A stretch of 64,000 nt of DNA, from NCBI RefSeq assembly GCF_001635455.1, contig NZ_LWEH01000255.1:238991-302990 (forward strand), read 5' to 3'. Made by a program: the position numbers and the translations under genes. The notes under the pieces were generated by a model. That model was not told the DNA's origin and ran no database searches. It saw only the letters and a program-made list of their open reading frames with translations. Within the stretch, counting starts at the first letter, position 1. Every line of letters begins with the position of its first letter. The DNA is from Vibrio sp. HI00D65 (GTDB lineage: Bacteria; Pseudomonadota; Gammaproteobacteria; Enterobacterales; Vibrionaceae). Shown one piece after another: positions 52,684-61,448 of this stretch.

Positions 52684-53922
52684 TTAGTCGATTTGAGCTT
52701 TGTCTACGACTGTGTTATCACCTAACTCTTCAGGAAGAACTAGGTTAAGTAGAATCGCGACGATACCGCACAAGCTTACGCCCTGTAGGCTGAAATCGCC
52801 GATGCCAAATGCCATGCCGCCAATACCGAATACTAGGGTAATGCCCACAATGACAAGGTTACGTGATTTGTGTAGGTCAACGTTGTTTTTGATAAGTGTG
52901 TTCAAGCCTACTGTTGCAATAGAACCAAACAGAAGAATCATGATGCCGCCCATTACCGGAACCGGAATGGTTTGCAGAAGAGCGCCTAGCTTACCAACCA
53001 ATGCAAGAACGATGGCTGTTACTGCAGCCCAAGTCATGATCACCGGGTTAAATGCTTTCGTTAGCATTACCGCTCCAGTTACTTCACTGTAGGTTGTGTT
53101 TGGCGGAGCGCCCAGCATAGAAGCTGCAATGGTTGCTACACCGTCGCCTGTGATTGTGCGATGTAGGCCTGGTTTCTTAAGGTAGTCTTTACCCGTCACG
53201 TTAGAAATCGCAAGCATGTCACCCACGTGCTCTACGGCTGGCGCAATCGCGACAAATACCATGAAGAAGATAGCGTTGATGTTGAACTCAGGCACCGTAA
53301 AGTTTGGTAGCGCTAACCAAGATGCTTGTGCAACGGGGGCGAAGTCTACTGCCCCATAGAATAGGCTTGTAATGTAACCTGCGATTATCCCACCAAAGAT
53401 AGGCAGTAGCTTTAGGAAACCCTTCGAGAATACGCTGATGATGACGGTAACTAGTAGGGAAGCTGATGAGATCCAAAGTGCTGCGTCTGCATCAACAAGT
53501 TGAACAGCGCCATCGCCTGTCTTACCTAGCGCCATGTTTACCGCAACTGGTGCTAGGCCTAAACCAATCACCATAATCACAGGACCAACAACCACAGGAG
53601 GAAGTAGCTTATGGATGAAGCCAACGCCTCTCAATTTGATAAGAGCACCCATTAATACATACACAACACCTGCTGCCATAAGGCCACCCATGGTTGCGCC
53701 AATACCCCAAGTTTGGATACCAAACATGATAGGCGCGATGAATGCAAAAGAAGACGCTAAGAAGATTGGCACTGAACGGCGTGTAATAAGTTGGAATAAA
53801 AGGGTGCCGATACCCGCGCCAAAGAGTGCAACGTTAGGATCAAGTCCTGTCAGTAGCGGCACGAGTACAAGCGCACCAAAAGCTACAAACAGCATTTGTG
53901 CACCTTGCAATGCATTTTTCAT
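52684..53922 (-). CDS. uraA: Uracil permease UraA
   Basis: Proton-coupled uracil importer of the nucleobase-ascorbate transporter (NCS2) family in the inner membrane. The 412 residues have about 14 membrane segments. The substrate and proton site residues lie in FFMVFVAIAPAVEHVGDMLA (about residues 222-241), with the Glu conserved in UraA. GAPPNTTYSEVTGAVMLTKA (about residues 271-290) is the other signature. It lacks the N-terminal 15 residues of some relatives. A PurR-like palindrome lies 67-78 bases upstream of the start. Confidence 0.95.
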   Translation of the reverse strand: MKNALQGAQMLFVAFGALVLVPLLTGLDPNVALFGAGIGTLLFQLITRRSVPIFLASSFAFIAPIMFGIQTWGIGATMGGLMAAGVVYVLMGALIKLRGVGFIHKLLPPVVVGPVIMVIGLGLAPVAVNMALGKTGDGAVQLVDADAALWISSASLLVTVIISVFSKGFLKLLPIFGGIIAGYITSLFYGAVDFAPVAQASWLALPNFTVPEFNINAIFFMVFVAIAPAVEHVGDMLAISNVTGKDYLKKPGLHRTITGDGVATIAASMLGAPPNTTYSEVTGAVMLTKAFNPVIMTWAAVTAIVLALVGKLGALLQTIPVPVMGGIMILLFGSIATVGLNTLIKNNVDLHKSRNLVIVGITLVFGIGGMAFGIGDFSLQGVSLCGIVAILLNLVLPEELGDNTVVDKAQID

Positions 53923-53988
53923 GATATGTCCTTAGATTGGTCGTTATATGAAAAGTAAAAAATAAAATTCGCGCGATTCTATCACTTG

Positions 53989-54000
53989 GCAATCGATTGC
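53989..54000 (-). promoter_or_regulatory. PurR-like palindrome upstream of uraA
   Basis: GCAATCGATTGC is a perfect 12-base palindrome. It differs from the core GCAAACGTTTGC only at the symmetric positions next to the centre; AATCG half-sites are known in natural PurR sites of E. coli. Its place upstream of a pyrimidine permease makes it plausible but unproven. Confidence 0.45.
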
Positions 54001-54198
54001 TACACAAAATAGATCAAATTTATTTATCATACTGATATTTTATATCGAACAAGGTCCGAAAATTCGGTTTATAAGTTAGCGCTTTATCATGTTCAGGTGA
54101 TATTTTGTGGTTATTAAACACAGTGGGCGCTAACGACCTTGCCCCTCAATCCATAGTTGCTTATCATCAAGGCACAAGCTTTGAATATTAGGATCAAT

Positions 54199-55461
54199 AT
54201 GCGCTATATAGCATTGTTGTTGATGGGGCTATTAGCCTTTCCGAGTTACGCCTTAACGAAAGTAGATATCTTTAGTGCTGAAGTTGCGATTAACGCCGAA
54301 GATAAACAACCAGAACAAGTGGCAAGAAATACCGGTATGGAGCAGGTATTGATACGTGCGACTGGCCAAACTGACGTTGCTGCAAATGAGACCATCCAAA
54401 AGGCGATGCGTAAGAGTGCGCAGTACATGTCTCAAATGAGTTTTGGTGAGCGCAATGACCAATCAACATTGCGTATGCGCTTTAATGGCGCCCAAATTCG
54501 TTCTCTACTGACTCAAGCACAACTGCCGTATTGGCCTGAAACTCGCTCAAACATCTTGGTTTGGCTGGTGGAAGAAGACAGCTTCGATAAGAACATTGTG
54601 TGGGAGCACTCGAACTCACCACTTGCTGCTCAGTTGCAAGCTAGTGCAAAAGATCGTGGTTTGCCTTTGACTCTTCCTGTCGGTGACTTCGATGATATTA
54701 CTGGTATCGCGACCTCAGATTTGTGGGGCAGCTTTGTTTCACCGATCAGTCGAGCAAGTCAACGCTACCCAGTTGATGCAGTGTTAGTGATCAAAGCTCA
54801 ATCTTCAGGATTGCGTTGGACGCTGTTCGACCAAAAACCAAGTCAGTTAACCAGCACGCCAACGGCACCAATCACAGGTTCAGTGTCGGGTAACAGTGCA
54901 ACGGCTTCTAAGAAGCTCGTTGACCAAATCAGTAACTACTACGCGGGTAAAAGCGCGGTGACGGTGGCGAGTGAGTCATCAGAGTCGATTCTAACTCAGT
55001 TTATTAGCCTGAATAATGCTCAAGACTTCTTCCAGCTAGAGAATGCACTTAAGCGTCTAAACTCGGTTGCTAGCCTAGATATTCTTAAGATTCAAAACAA
55101 CGAAGTGACGTTCCGTATTCATTTGCTGTCGACTCAACAAGAGTTTGAGCAAGAAGTGGCAAGTATTCGCCAAGTTACGAAGGTTGAAGACTCTTATATT
55201 GAACCAGAAGTCAGCCCTGAATTTGAAACACAAGACAACACCATGTCTGTAGGCGATGATTCAACAATTGCTGTTAATACTGAATTAACAGCAACTGATG
55301 CAGATACTGATGTTCAAGTGATCAAAGGTAATGAAGTTGTTGGTGATGATTCGCTAGCTGGTTCAGACGCTAATCTAGAGTTAACGAGTAGCGAAGTACA
55401 AGAAGCCGCAGCTCCACAGCATGCAAAACCAAGCTTGGTATACGAGTGGAACCGCAGTTAG
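54199..55461 (+). CDS. DUF2066 domain-containing exported protein
   Basis: A 420-residue protein with a signal peptide (MRYIALLLMGLLAFPSYA, cleavage near residue 18). The DUF2066 domain follows: KVDIFSAEVAINAEDKQPEQ, then GMEQVLIRATGQTDVAANET near residue 50, then LLTQAQLPYWPETRSNILVW. The C-terminal 90 residues are acidic and of low complexity (TATDADTDVQVIKGNEVVGD). The ATG is preceded by TAGGA; the longer frame upstream has no such site. The function is unknown. The family is widespread in gammaproteobacteria, often near purM/hda. It is a single unit with its own terminator. Confidence 0.85.
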   Translation: MRYIALLLMGLLAFPSYALTKVDIFSAEVAINAEDKQPEQVARNTGMEQVLIRATGQTDVAANETIQKAMRKSAQYMSQMSFGERNDQSTLRMRFNGAQIRSLLTQAQLPYWPETRSNILVWLVEEDSFDKNIVWEHSNSPLAAQLQASAKDRGLPLTLPVGDFDDITGIATSDLWGSFVSPISRASQRYPVDAVLVIKAQSSGLRWTLFDQKPSQLTSTPTAPITGSVSGNSATASKKLVDQISNYYAGKSAVTVASESSESILTQFISLNNAQDFFQLENALKRLNSVASLDILKIQNNEVTFRIHLLSTQQEFEQEVASIRQVTKVEDSYIEPEVSPEFETQDNTMSVGDDSTIAVNTELTATDADTDVQVIKGNEVVGDDSLAGSDANLELTSSEVQEAAAPQHAKPSLVYEWNRS

Positions 55462-55516
55462 GCAATTGCTGACATTCATCGTCTATACGAAGAGTAGGTA
55501 GACGAAAATAAAAGAG

Positions 55517-55550
55517 AAAGCCCTGCTAGAGAAATCTCGCAGGGCTTTTT
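55517..55550. terminator. Bidirectional terminator between the DUF2066 and DUF2069 genes
   Basis: AAAGCCCTGC and GCAGGGCTTT form the stem, with inner AGA/TCT pairs. A T run follows on the plus strand and on the minus strand T from the A-rich flank. Confidence 0.85.
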
Positions 55551-55600
55551 GTTTGTTCGTTATTAATTGTGCTAGCTGAGCGGGGATGTCGAAACTAATC

Positions 55601-56038
55601 TTATTGCTCGAACTTCGCTTTCTCTTTCTTTTCTACTTCAGAAAGGCGCTTAAGCTTGATACCTAACTCTTTGGCTCGGAAACGGGTAAATAAGATGTTT
55701 CCGGCAAAGCCGATCGTGGTTAGCACCAGCTCAACAGAGGCTAATAAGCGCTCACCACCATCTATGTATAAAAGGGTCAATGCGTGTAGGAAATAGAGCA
55801 TTAAGATGAAGTTTGCCCAAGCGTGCGTATAAGGTTTGCCGATTAAAATGCCAGGTAATGGCAACAGTAACGGCACTGCCCATACGATAGCAAGCGTGAC
55901 ATTATCTAGGTGAGGATGTGGTGAAAGCGTCATTTGCCAAGCAACAACCCAACCTAACAGTAATAGGTTACCTGCTAATGCTAGGTACCGGAATAGCTTT
56001 GTCTTAGGAGACATCGCCTTCTCTGACATGTACATCAT
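55601..56038 (-). CDS. DUF2069 domain-containing inner-membrane protein
   Basis: A 145-residue protein with four hydrophobic segments (about residues 16-34, 46-63, 70-90 and 98-116) and a Lys/Glu-rich tail (KRLSEVEKKEKAKFEQ). This is the DUF2069 pattern, of unknown function. The ATG overlaps the wrbA stop (ATGA, 56035-56038), so it is coupled to wrbA. The ATG three codons later (MSEKAM) is an alternative start. Confidence 0.82.
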   Translation of the reverse strand: MMYMSEKAMSPKTKLFRYLALAGNLLLLGWVVAWQMTLSPHPHLDNVTLAIVWAVPLLLPLPGILIGKPYTHAWANFILMLYFLHALTLLYIDGGERLLASVELVLTTIGFAGNILFTRFRAKELGIKLKRLSEVEKKEKAKFEQ

Positions 56039-56628
56039 TGAGAGATTCCCTTCTGATTTATCGCAATGCGCGCTAGGCGTTTGCCTAGGTTCTGCGCCAG
56101 CTCAATTTCTTCTTTGCTTAGTGAAGCACTTTCGCCTGTACTGCTTGCACCATAAGGCGTACCACCAGTTTGAGTGGTATGCAATGCAGGCTCTGAGTAA
56201 GGGATGCCTACCACTAACATTCCATGGTGAAGCAGTGGCAGCATCATGCTTTGCTGTGTTGTCTCTTGCCCGCCATGCAGTGATGAAGAAGAAGTAAATA
56301 CACAAGCTGGCTTATCGATAAGATCGCCATTGATCCACAATGATGTAGTGCTATCCCAAAAGTGCTTCATCGGCCCTGCCATGTTGCCGAACCAAACCGG
56401 ACTGCCAAGCGCCAAGCCATCACAAGAACGGAGCTCTTGCAGCGTGGCGATTGGGTCCGTGGGTTGATAGCGAGAATCTGGCTGCTCTTCCAGTGTGTAC
56501 ACGTCATTAACGGTTCTTAGCATAGCTTCACACTCAGGTATGGATTCCACCCCTCGTGCTATCTGCCTTGCGAGAGCTTGTGTGTTGCCGTGACGACTAT
56601 AGTAGAGAACAAGAATGTTGATGCTCAT
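56035..56628 (-). CDS. wrbA: NAD(P)H:quinone oxidoreductase, WrbA type
   Basis: FMN-dependent two-electron quinone reductase that limits redox cycling. The 197 residues have the flavodoxin-like fold. The FMN phosphate loop is YYSRHGNTQALARQIA (about residues 9-24). DGLALGSPVWFGNMAGPMKH (about residues 70-89) and VFTSSSSLHGGQETTQQSMM (about residues 110-129), with GGTPYGASSTGE near residue 154, complete the WrbA signature. It lies six bases downstream of arsC and overlaps DUF2069, forming the operon arsC-wrbA-DUF2069. Confidence 0.92.
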   Translation of the reverse strand: MSINILVLYYSRHGNTQALARQIARGVESIPECEAMLRTVNDVYTLEEQPDSRYQPTDPIATLQELRSCDGLALGSPVWFGNMAGPMKHFWDSTTSLWINGDLIDKPACVFTSSSSLHGGQETTQQSMMLPLLHHGMLVVGIPYSEPALHTTQTGGTPYGASSTGESASLSKEEIELAQNLGKRLARIAINQKGISQ

Positions 56629-56634
56629 AGCCGC

Positions 56635-56985
56635 TTACAGAATCTCTAGTACTTGCTCAGGTGGACGACCAATCTTGGCTTTGTTATTTGCTACAACTAC
56701 TGGGCGTTCAAACAGTTTTGGATTCGCAGCCATGGCAGAAAATAGGTCTTCATCGGATACAGAAGCATCACCAAGGTTCGCTTCTTTGTAGTCTGTCTCT
56801 TTTGTGCGCATCATCTCGCGAACGCTGCTAAAACCAAGCTGAGTGAACAATACTTTTAGCTGTTCAACAGTTAAAGGTGTGTCTAAGTACTTGATTACTT
56901 GGGGTTGTACGCCGTTTTTTTCAAGCAGTTCAAGCGTTTGACGGCTCTTTGAGCAGCGTGGGTTATGATAAATCACGACAGACAT
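56635..56985 (-). CDS. arsC: ArsC-family reductase (arsenate reductase, glutaredoxin type; YfgD-like)
   Basis: A 116-residue thioredoxin-fold protein. The nucleophile Cys11 sits in IYHNPRCSKSRQTLELLEKN. The basic partner residues lie in LFERPVVVANNKAKIGRPPE near residue 90. The family contains genuine glutaredoxin-dependent arsenate reductases and YfgD-like relatives with unproven activity. The context (beside bepA as E. coli yfgD) points to the latter rather than an ars operon, since no arsR, arsB or acr3 is nearby. Confidence 0.88.
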   Translation of the reverse strand: MSVVIYHNPRCSKSRQTLELLEKNGVQPQVIKYLDTPLTVEQLKVLFTQLGFSSVREMMRTKETDYKEANLGDASVSDEDLFSAMAANPKLFERPVVVANNKAKIGRPPEQVLEIL

Positions 56986-57097
56986 GGTTCTTCCTCATTA
57001 TTATCTTTTATTTAATTTTCAGGGGAGGCCAGCTATTGGCCTCCTCACTGTATACGTTGAGTCTTGTTCTTTTGGCTATTTTCGCGCAATACAATGA

Positions 57098-58552
57098 TTA
57101 TTGCAGTGCTAAAAAGCGCTCGCGCTGAATCATCAGTTGATCAATTCGAGCATCGTAGCGAGCTTGCTTCAAACTACCGAGTTCTGCGATTTGACTTGCT
57201 TGCGTGTAGTACTGAATTGCTTTGTTCCAGTTGGCTTGCAATGCCAAAATTTCAGCGCGAGCAGCAAGATCTTCATCACTGTTTCCAAGGCTCGTGTTCG
57301 CTTTTGAGAGCAGATACCAGCCATTGGCGTCATTCGGATTGTCATGTGTATAACGTTGTAATACGCGGACAGACTCTGCAAAGTCTTCTTTTTCAATCAA
57401 GGCGTTTGCATAGTTGATAGTAAGAACTGGGTTGTTTGGCTGACGGACCAAAGCAGGCTTTAACTCCTTAATGGCAAGCTCAGGCTTTTCCTGTTCAATG
57501 TGAAGGTCGGAAATCGCATCCAAATAGAATAGGTTAGTCGGATCACTGGTAATCAGCTTGGTCAGTATAGTCTCAGCTTTATCAAATTTTTTAGAGTCGA
57601 GGTAAACCAACGCTTGTCCGTACTCTAACGAAGGGATGACCTCTTTTGGTGCCTTTTTCAATTGGCGAGAGAACCAGTCCAGTGAAGCTTCACTATTGAT
57701 ACCGGCATATCGAGCAACGATTCGTGCTCTTGCTAAGTGGTAATCTAAGGATGGAGCAAGCTTTAGCGGTGGATAACTGCGAGCGCGAGCACGAGAGTCG
57801 GTAATACGGTCTTCTGGTAATGGGTGAGTCAACAACATCGGTGGTGGTGTACTGGCATAACGGTATTCATCAGCTAAACGGCTGAAGAAGCGTGGCATTG
57901 CGTTGACGTCAAATCCAGCCTTGGCGAGTGTGTTGATACCGAAGCGATCGGCTTCTTTCTCATTACTACGAGTGTAGTTGATTTGACTCTGCATGTTACC
58001 CGCGGTGGTTGCGGTTAAGGCCGCAATACCGGCTTCAGGTGCGGCAATCGCCAGTAATATGGAGCCGGCAAGCGCTGCAATAGTCGCAGGAGAGCGACGC
58101 GCTTGATCTTCCATACTACGCGCTAAGTGACGCTGCGTAACGTGTGCGATTTCGTGCGCTAACACAGATGCAAGTTCACTTTCCGACTTTGCATGCAAGA
58201 AAAGACCTGAGTGCAGCGCAACATAACCGCCAAAGAAAGCGAAAGCGTTGATGTTGCGGTCACGGATCATAAAGAACTGAAAAGGTGTTTTTACGTCATT
58301 GGCATTCGCGACAAGGCGATGACCTAGTGTGTCGATATAAAGGTTTAGAACTGGATCATTGATGACAGGCTGGCTGCTTCTGATGATGCGCATGTACGCA
58401 TCACCATAGATGAGTTCTTGATCTATAGTGAGTGTGCCGCCAGCCGCGGTGCCGATGTCCGGTAAATCCAAGCTGTTGGTGTTAGCCAACGTTGGGGTGC
58501 TTAATGTGGCTGCAATGCATAAGCAAGCAATTGAACGAGCGCGTTTAAACAT
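57098..58552 (-). CDS. bepA: Beta-barrel assembly-enhancing protease BepA
   Basis: Periplasmic M48 metalloprotease and chaperone that helps LptD mature and degrades stalled outer-membrane proteins. The 484 residues have a signal peptide (about residues 1-24). The zinc motif HEIAH is at residues 133-137, and the third ligand Glu lies in YTRSNEKEADRFGINTLAKA (about residues 190-210). A C-terminal TPR region covers about residues 290-480. The start at 58552 (MFKRARSIACLCIAATL) gives a normal signal peptide; the frame remains open 17 codons further. The neighbours arsC and perM match E. coli yfgD-bepA-perM. Confidence 0.94.
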   Translation of the reverse strand: MFKRARSIACLCIAATLSTPTLANTNSLDLPDIGTAAGGTLTIDQELIYGDAYMRIIRSSQPVINDPVLNLYIDTLGHRLVANANDVKTPFQFFMIRDRNINAFAFFGGYVALHSGLFLHAKSESELASVLAHEIAHVTQRHLARSMEDQARRSPATIAALAGSILLAIAAPEAGIAALTATTAGNMQSQINYTRSNEKEADRFGINTLAKAGFDVNAMPRFFSRLADEYRYASTPPPMLLTHPLPEDRITDSRARARSYPPLKLAPSLDYHLARARIVARYAGINSEASLDWFSRQLKKAPKEVIPSLEYGQALVYLDSKKFDKAETILTKLITSDPTNLFYLDAISDLHIEQEKPELAIKELKPALVRQPNNPVLTINYANALIEKEDFAESVRVLQRYTHDNPNDANGWYLLSKANTSLGNSDEDLAARAEILALQANWNKAIQYYTQASQIAELGSLKQARYDARIDQLMIQRERFLALQ

Positions 58553-58730
58553 ATTAGTCAGTAATACTCCGTTTCTTCTGACAGTAAGACAAGGGCAATG
58601 CAAATTGGTTCTTTATCTGGTTTAACCTTTGTTAAGTGCGTGCGCTATCCTGAAGGAAGATGAATCAATGATGGCACGTTTTCAAAAACAGATTACAATA
58701 TGTCCCTTATAATAAGCATCGAGCCCAAGA

Positions 58731-58970
58731 ATGACACCTAATATTCTAGATTTACGCCAAGAGCGCTGCCCAATGGCGTTATTATTAGCCAAGCGTCACA
58801 GTGTAAAGTTAGAAGTAGGGCAATCTTTGTCAATTTATGTATCAGATAACAGCTCGATGAAAGATATTGTTACGTTTTTGTCTAAGCAAGCTTATGTTGT
58901 CATGACAGAGGTTTGTTCTAATTACCACCATCTCCTCGTCACTAAAAAGGAATCGCAGTCAGATGCTTGA
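58731..58970 (+). CDS. TusA-like sulfurtransferase family protein
   Basis: A 79-residue protein of the TusA/YeeD/SirA fold. The motif LDLRQERCPMALLLAKRHSV places the conserved Cys at residue 13. The usual CPxP is changed to CPMA, so the second proline is lost. It may act as a persulfide carrier, but the partner is unknown. It overlaps perM by eight bases, which suggests co-translation. In vibrios a TusA-like gene next to perM is common as far as I recall; in E. coli it is absent from this place. Confidence 0.8.
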   Translation: MTPNILDLRQERCPMALLLAKRHSVKLEVGQSLSIYVSDNSSMKDIVTFLSKQAYVVMTEVCSNYHHLLVTKKESQSDA

Positions 58971-60039
58971 AATGGTCAGTCGTTGGTATAAACGACGTTT
59001 CTCTGATCCACACGCTGTCAGTTTGGTTGCCATCATTCTATTCGGCTTTATTACTATCTACTTCTTTGGTCACCTGATCGCACCATTGTTGGTGGCGATT
59101 GTCTTGGCTTATTTGCTCGAGTGGCCAGTGACTCAACTTCAACGACTCGGTATTCCAAGGACGCCATCGGTGATGTTGGTGATCTTGATGTTCTTTAGCT
59201 TAATGCTTTTAGCGATATTCGGGTTAGTGCCAACCATTTGGGAGCAAGTGGGCAACCTGATCAATGATATTCCTAGTATGTATGGTAGCTTGCAGAAGTT
59301 CATTGCAACGATTCCAGAGCGTTACCCTGAGCTGGCTAACTTACAGATTGTTGAATCTGTGATGTCTAACGCGAAGAACAAGGCGTTAGGTATGGGGGAA
59401 AGTGTGGTGAAAGGCTCATTGGCGTCTCTGGTTAGCTTAGCGACGCTTGGTGTTTATCTTATCTTAGTTCCACTGCTTATTTTCTTCTTACTGAAAGACA
59501 AAGAAGAGATGATCAGAATGGCAAGTGGTGTGCTTCCTCGAAACCGTCGCTTAGCGACCAAAGTATGGGAAGAGATGAACGAACAAATCTCGAATTACAT
59601 CCGAGGTAAGGTGCTAGAGATTTTAATCGTGGGTAGCGTCAGTTATGTTACTTTTGCGATTTTAGATCTTCGTTACTCTGTGTTGCTCGCGGTTGCTGTC
59701 GGTTTCTCGGTATTGATCCCATACATAGGTGCAGCGGCGGTAACCGTACCAGTTGCCATTGTTGGCTTGTTCCAGTGGGGGCTTGAGCCTCAATTCTACT
59801 GGCTGTTATTGGCTTACGGCATCATTCAAGCCCTAGATGGTAACGTGTTAGTGCCGGTTCTGTTCTCTGAAGCTGTGAATCTACACCCTGTTGCGATTAT
59901 TGTGGCGGTATTAGTGTTTGGTGGACTTTGGGGCTTCTGGGGCGTGTTCTTTGCAATTCCACTGGCGACCTTAGTGAAGGCGGTTTGGAATGCCTTACCT
60001 AGCCATGCATTAGATGATGACCCTGTGCATCATCAGTAA
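58963..60039 (+). CDS. perM: AI-2E family transporter / PerM permease
   Basis: A 358-residue inner-membrane protein with about eight membrane segments. The AI-2E transporter (UPF0118) family pattern is seen: FGHLIAPLLVAIVLAYLLEW (about residues 26-45), LKDKEEMIRMASGVLPRNRR (about residues 178-197), SVLIPYIGAAAVTVPVAIVG (about residues 248-267) and GGLWGFWGVFFAIPLATLVK (about residues 320-339). Some members export quorum-sensing AI-2 or act as Na+/H+ antiporters; the substrate of PerM is not settled. Its last 16 codons are duplicated in degenerate form at 61545-61602. Confidence 0.92.
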   Translation: MLEMVSRWYKRRFSDPHAVSLVAIILFGFITIYFFGHLIAPLLVAIVLAYLLEWPVTQLQRLGIPRTPSVMLVILMFFSLMLLAIFGLVPTIWEQVGNLINDIPSMYGSLQKFIATIPERYPELANLQIVESVMSNAKNKALGMGESVVKGSLASLVSLATLGVYLILVPLLIFFLLKDKEEMIRMASGVLPRNRRLATKVWEEMNEQISNYIRGKVLEILIVGSVSYVTFAILDLRYSVLLAVAVGFSVLIPYIGAAAVTVPVAIVGLFQWGLEPQFYWLLLAYGIIQALDGNVLVPVLFSEAVNLHPVAIIVAVLVFGGLWGFWGVFFAIPLATLVKAVWNALPSHALDDDPVHHQ

Positions 60040-60054
60040 CGAAAAATGAATTGT

Positions 60055-60087
60055 AAAAAGGCGACTATCGATGATGGTCGCCTTTTT
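60055..60087 (+). terminator. Rho-independent terminator after perM
   Basis: AAAAAGGCGAC and GTCGCCTTTTT pair around TATCGATGATG. A diverged second copy lies at 61616-61650. Confidence 0.88.
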
Positions 60088-60162
60088 ATTGTCTTACATA
60101 CAGGTCACCCCTTTATTGTTAAAGCAATGCCTTGTCGACGATATCTCATTGGGTTGAATTGG

Positions 60163-60760
60163 TTTCTTCGATAGAAGAAAACAGCAACATCGGTCAGGTA
60201 TTTTTTTTCGCTTTTATTAATATATCGACAATCGAAACCAAAGAGAAAAAGCATATGAAAACCATTCCACTTTTAGAATCAGAAAGTAACAGTGCTCGTT
60301 ATGATGGGATCATTTCAACCATTTCAAGGTTCAGAGGAAGAGCTCCTGTTAATGAGCTAACACGTCGGTTTGAAAGTATTCTCGAAGTTAACCCTTGGAT
60401 TACCTCAACACTAAAAACTCAAGGAAATAACGAATTTTTTTGCGAATATGAAGATGTCATTAATGACATTTCACCATGGTTTGAATTATATGATATCAAT
60501 GACTTATTACAGGATGATAAGAGTGTCGATAAACTAGTTGAAATGATTTCTCTTGGAGAAGATAGAGAGTTAATGGATAAGCTTTATATTCTTCCTACAG
60601 AAGACTGCATAGATACCGATGCTCAATTGATAAAGTTCTGTCTAATAGAAGATAAAGATAAAAAAGAATTTTCAATAATATTTTCTATGAATCATATCAT
60701 TTCTGATGGGACGAGTTATTATAATCTTTTAAACTCATTAAGTTTCGATGAGGATATCAT
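60163..60760 (+). repeat. Direct repeat copy 1 (near-identical 5' half of the acyltransferase paralogues)
   Basis: From the TTCTTCGATAGAAGAAAACA motif to about codon 168 of the gene, this stretch matches 61729-62327 with only a handful of differences. The flanks on both sides are much more diverged. Offset between copies is about 1567 bases. Confidence 0.9.
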
Positions 60761-61448
60761 TCCTTTTAATTTTAAACGTAAACTAGAGTTCACTCGATTG
60801 GGTTTTGATAAAAATCACTTTTCATTGAAAACAATGAAGGAAAATAAAAAACATAAATTTGTTAAAAAAGTGAATCTAGAGCTAATAGAAAAAATCAAAA
60901 AAGATACAAATGAAATATTAGAAGATGAATGGGTATCAACTCATGATGTTGTAAGTTCTCTATTTTTCAATTCTGTAAAATCAGATGTGTCAATATATCC
61001 GGTTAATGCGAGGCCTTATATCGATTATCTGAGCGATATTGATGTGGGAAACTATATTAAGCCAGTTATTTTTAAAAATAAGCATGAGATGAAAGCACAG
61101 GATATTCGTCATGCAATAAATAAGCTTAAGAATGATCCAGAAAATAATGAATCTTGTATAAACAAAAATGAAGATGGCTACATAAGTGATAATAGCCAAA
61201 CGATTCAAAGTGAGAGTAGAGCCGCGCTTACAAGTTGGGTGCAGAGTTATAAGCAAATTTCATTAGGCTCTGAATGTTTATACGTCGCTCATTACCCTCT
61301 CAAACCTAGTTATTTACATGGTGAGTCATTGAATGCATTTGAACACGGTGCCATTTTATTCTGTCTAAATTCTGCAGTGTGGATACTGGCAGGGGTAACT
61401 TCTGATGTTTCTTGGTTAGAGAACAATGTTTTATTTTTAGAAGGCTAG
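60255..61448 (+). CDS. Condensation/CAT-superfamily acyltransferase-like protein, paralogue 1
   Basis: A 397-residue cytoplasmic protein. The core motif FSMNHIISDGTSYYNLLNSL places His147, Asp151 and Gly152 as the HHxxxDG motif of condensation domains and chloramphenicol-type acyltransferases; the first His is Asn146, but the catalytic second His is kept. SIYPVNARPYIDYLSDIDVG (about residues 252-271) resembles the second-half VN-R...GN motif of the same superfamily. No carrier-protein, adenylation or thioesterase domain is attached, so it is a stand-alone enzyme. Donor and acceptor are unknown. The gene is AT-rich compared with its neighbours. The ATG has a weak AGAGAAAAA site; the open frame upstream is shared by both paralogues. 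Confidence 0.7.
   Translation: MKTIPLLESESNSARYDGIISTISRFRGRAPVNELTRRFESILEVNPWITSTLKTQGNNEFFCEYEDVINDISPWFELYDINDLLQDDKSVDKLVEMISLGEDRELMDKLYILPTEDCIDTDAQLIKFCLIEDKDKKEFSIIFSMNHIISDGTSYYNLLNSLSFDEDIIPFNFKRKLEFTRLGFDKNHFSLKTMKENKKHKFVKKVNLELIEKIKKDTNEILEDEWVSTHDVVSSLFFNSVKSDVSIYPVNARPYIDYLSDIDVGNYIKPVIFKNKHEMKAQDIRHAINKLKNDPENNESCINKNEDGYISDNSQTIQSESRAALTSWVQSYKQISLGSECLYVAHYPLKPSYLHGESLNAFEHGAILFCLNSAVWILAGVTSDVSWLENNVLFLEG

Noticed and set aside
54075..54134. Inverted repeat GTTAGCGC ... GCGCTAAC between uraA and the DUF2066 gene
   Set aside because: The arms are only eight bases with a 44-base gap and no T tract; it may be chance, and it fits no known operator.
56028..56297. 89-codon plus-strand frame over wrbA
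   Set aside because: Fully antisense to a clear flavodoxin-fold gene in an operon; no initiation signals.
56635..56985. An arsenic-resistance operon around arsC
   Set aside because: No arsR, arsB, acr3 or arsA gene is nearby; the context is the E. coli yfgD-bepA-perM one, so the gene is better seen as an ArsC-family reductase of uncertain role.
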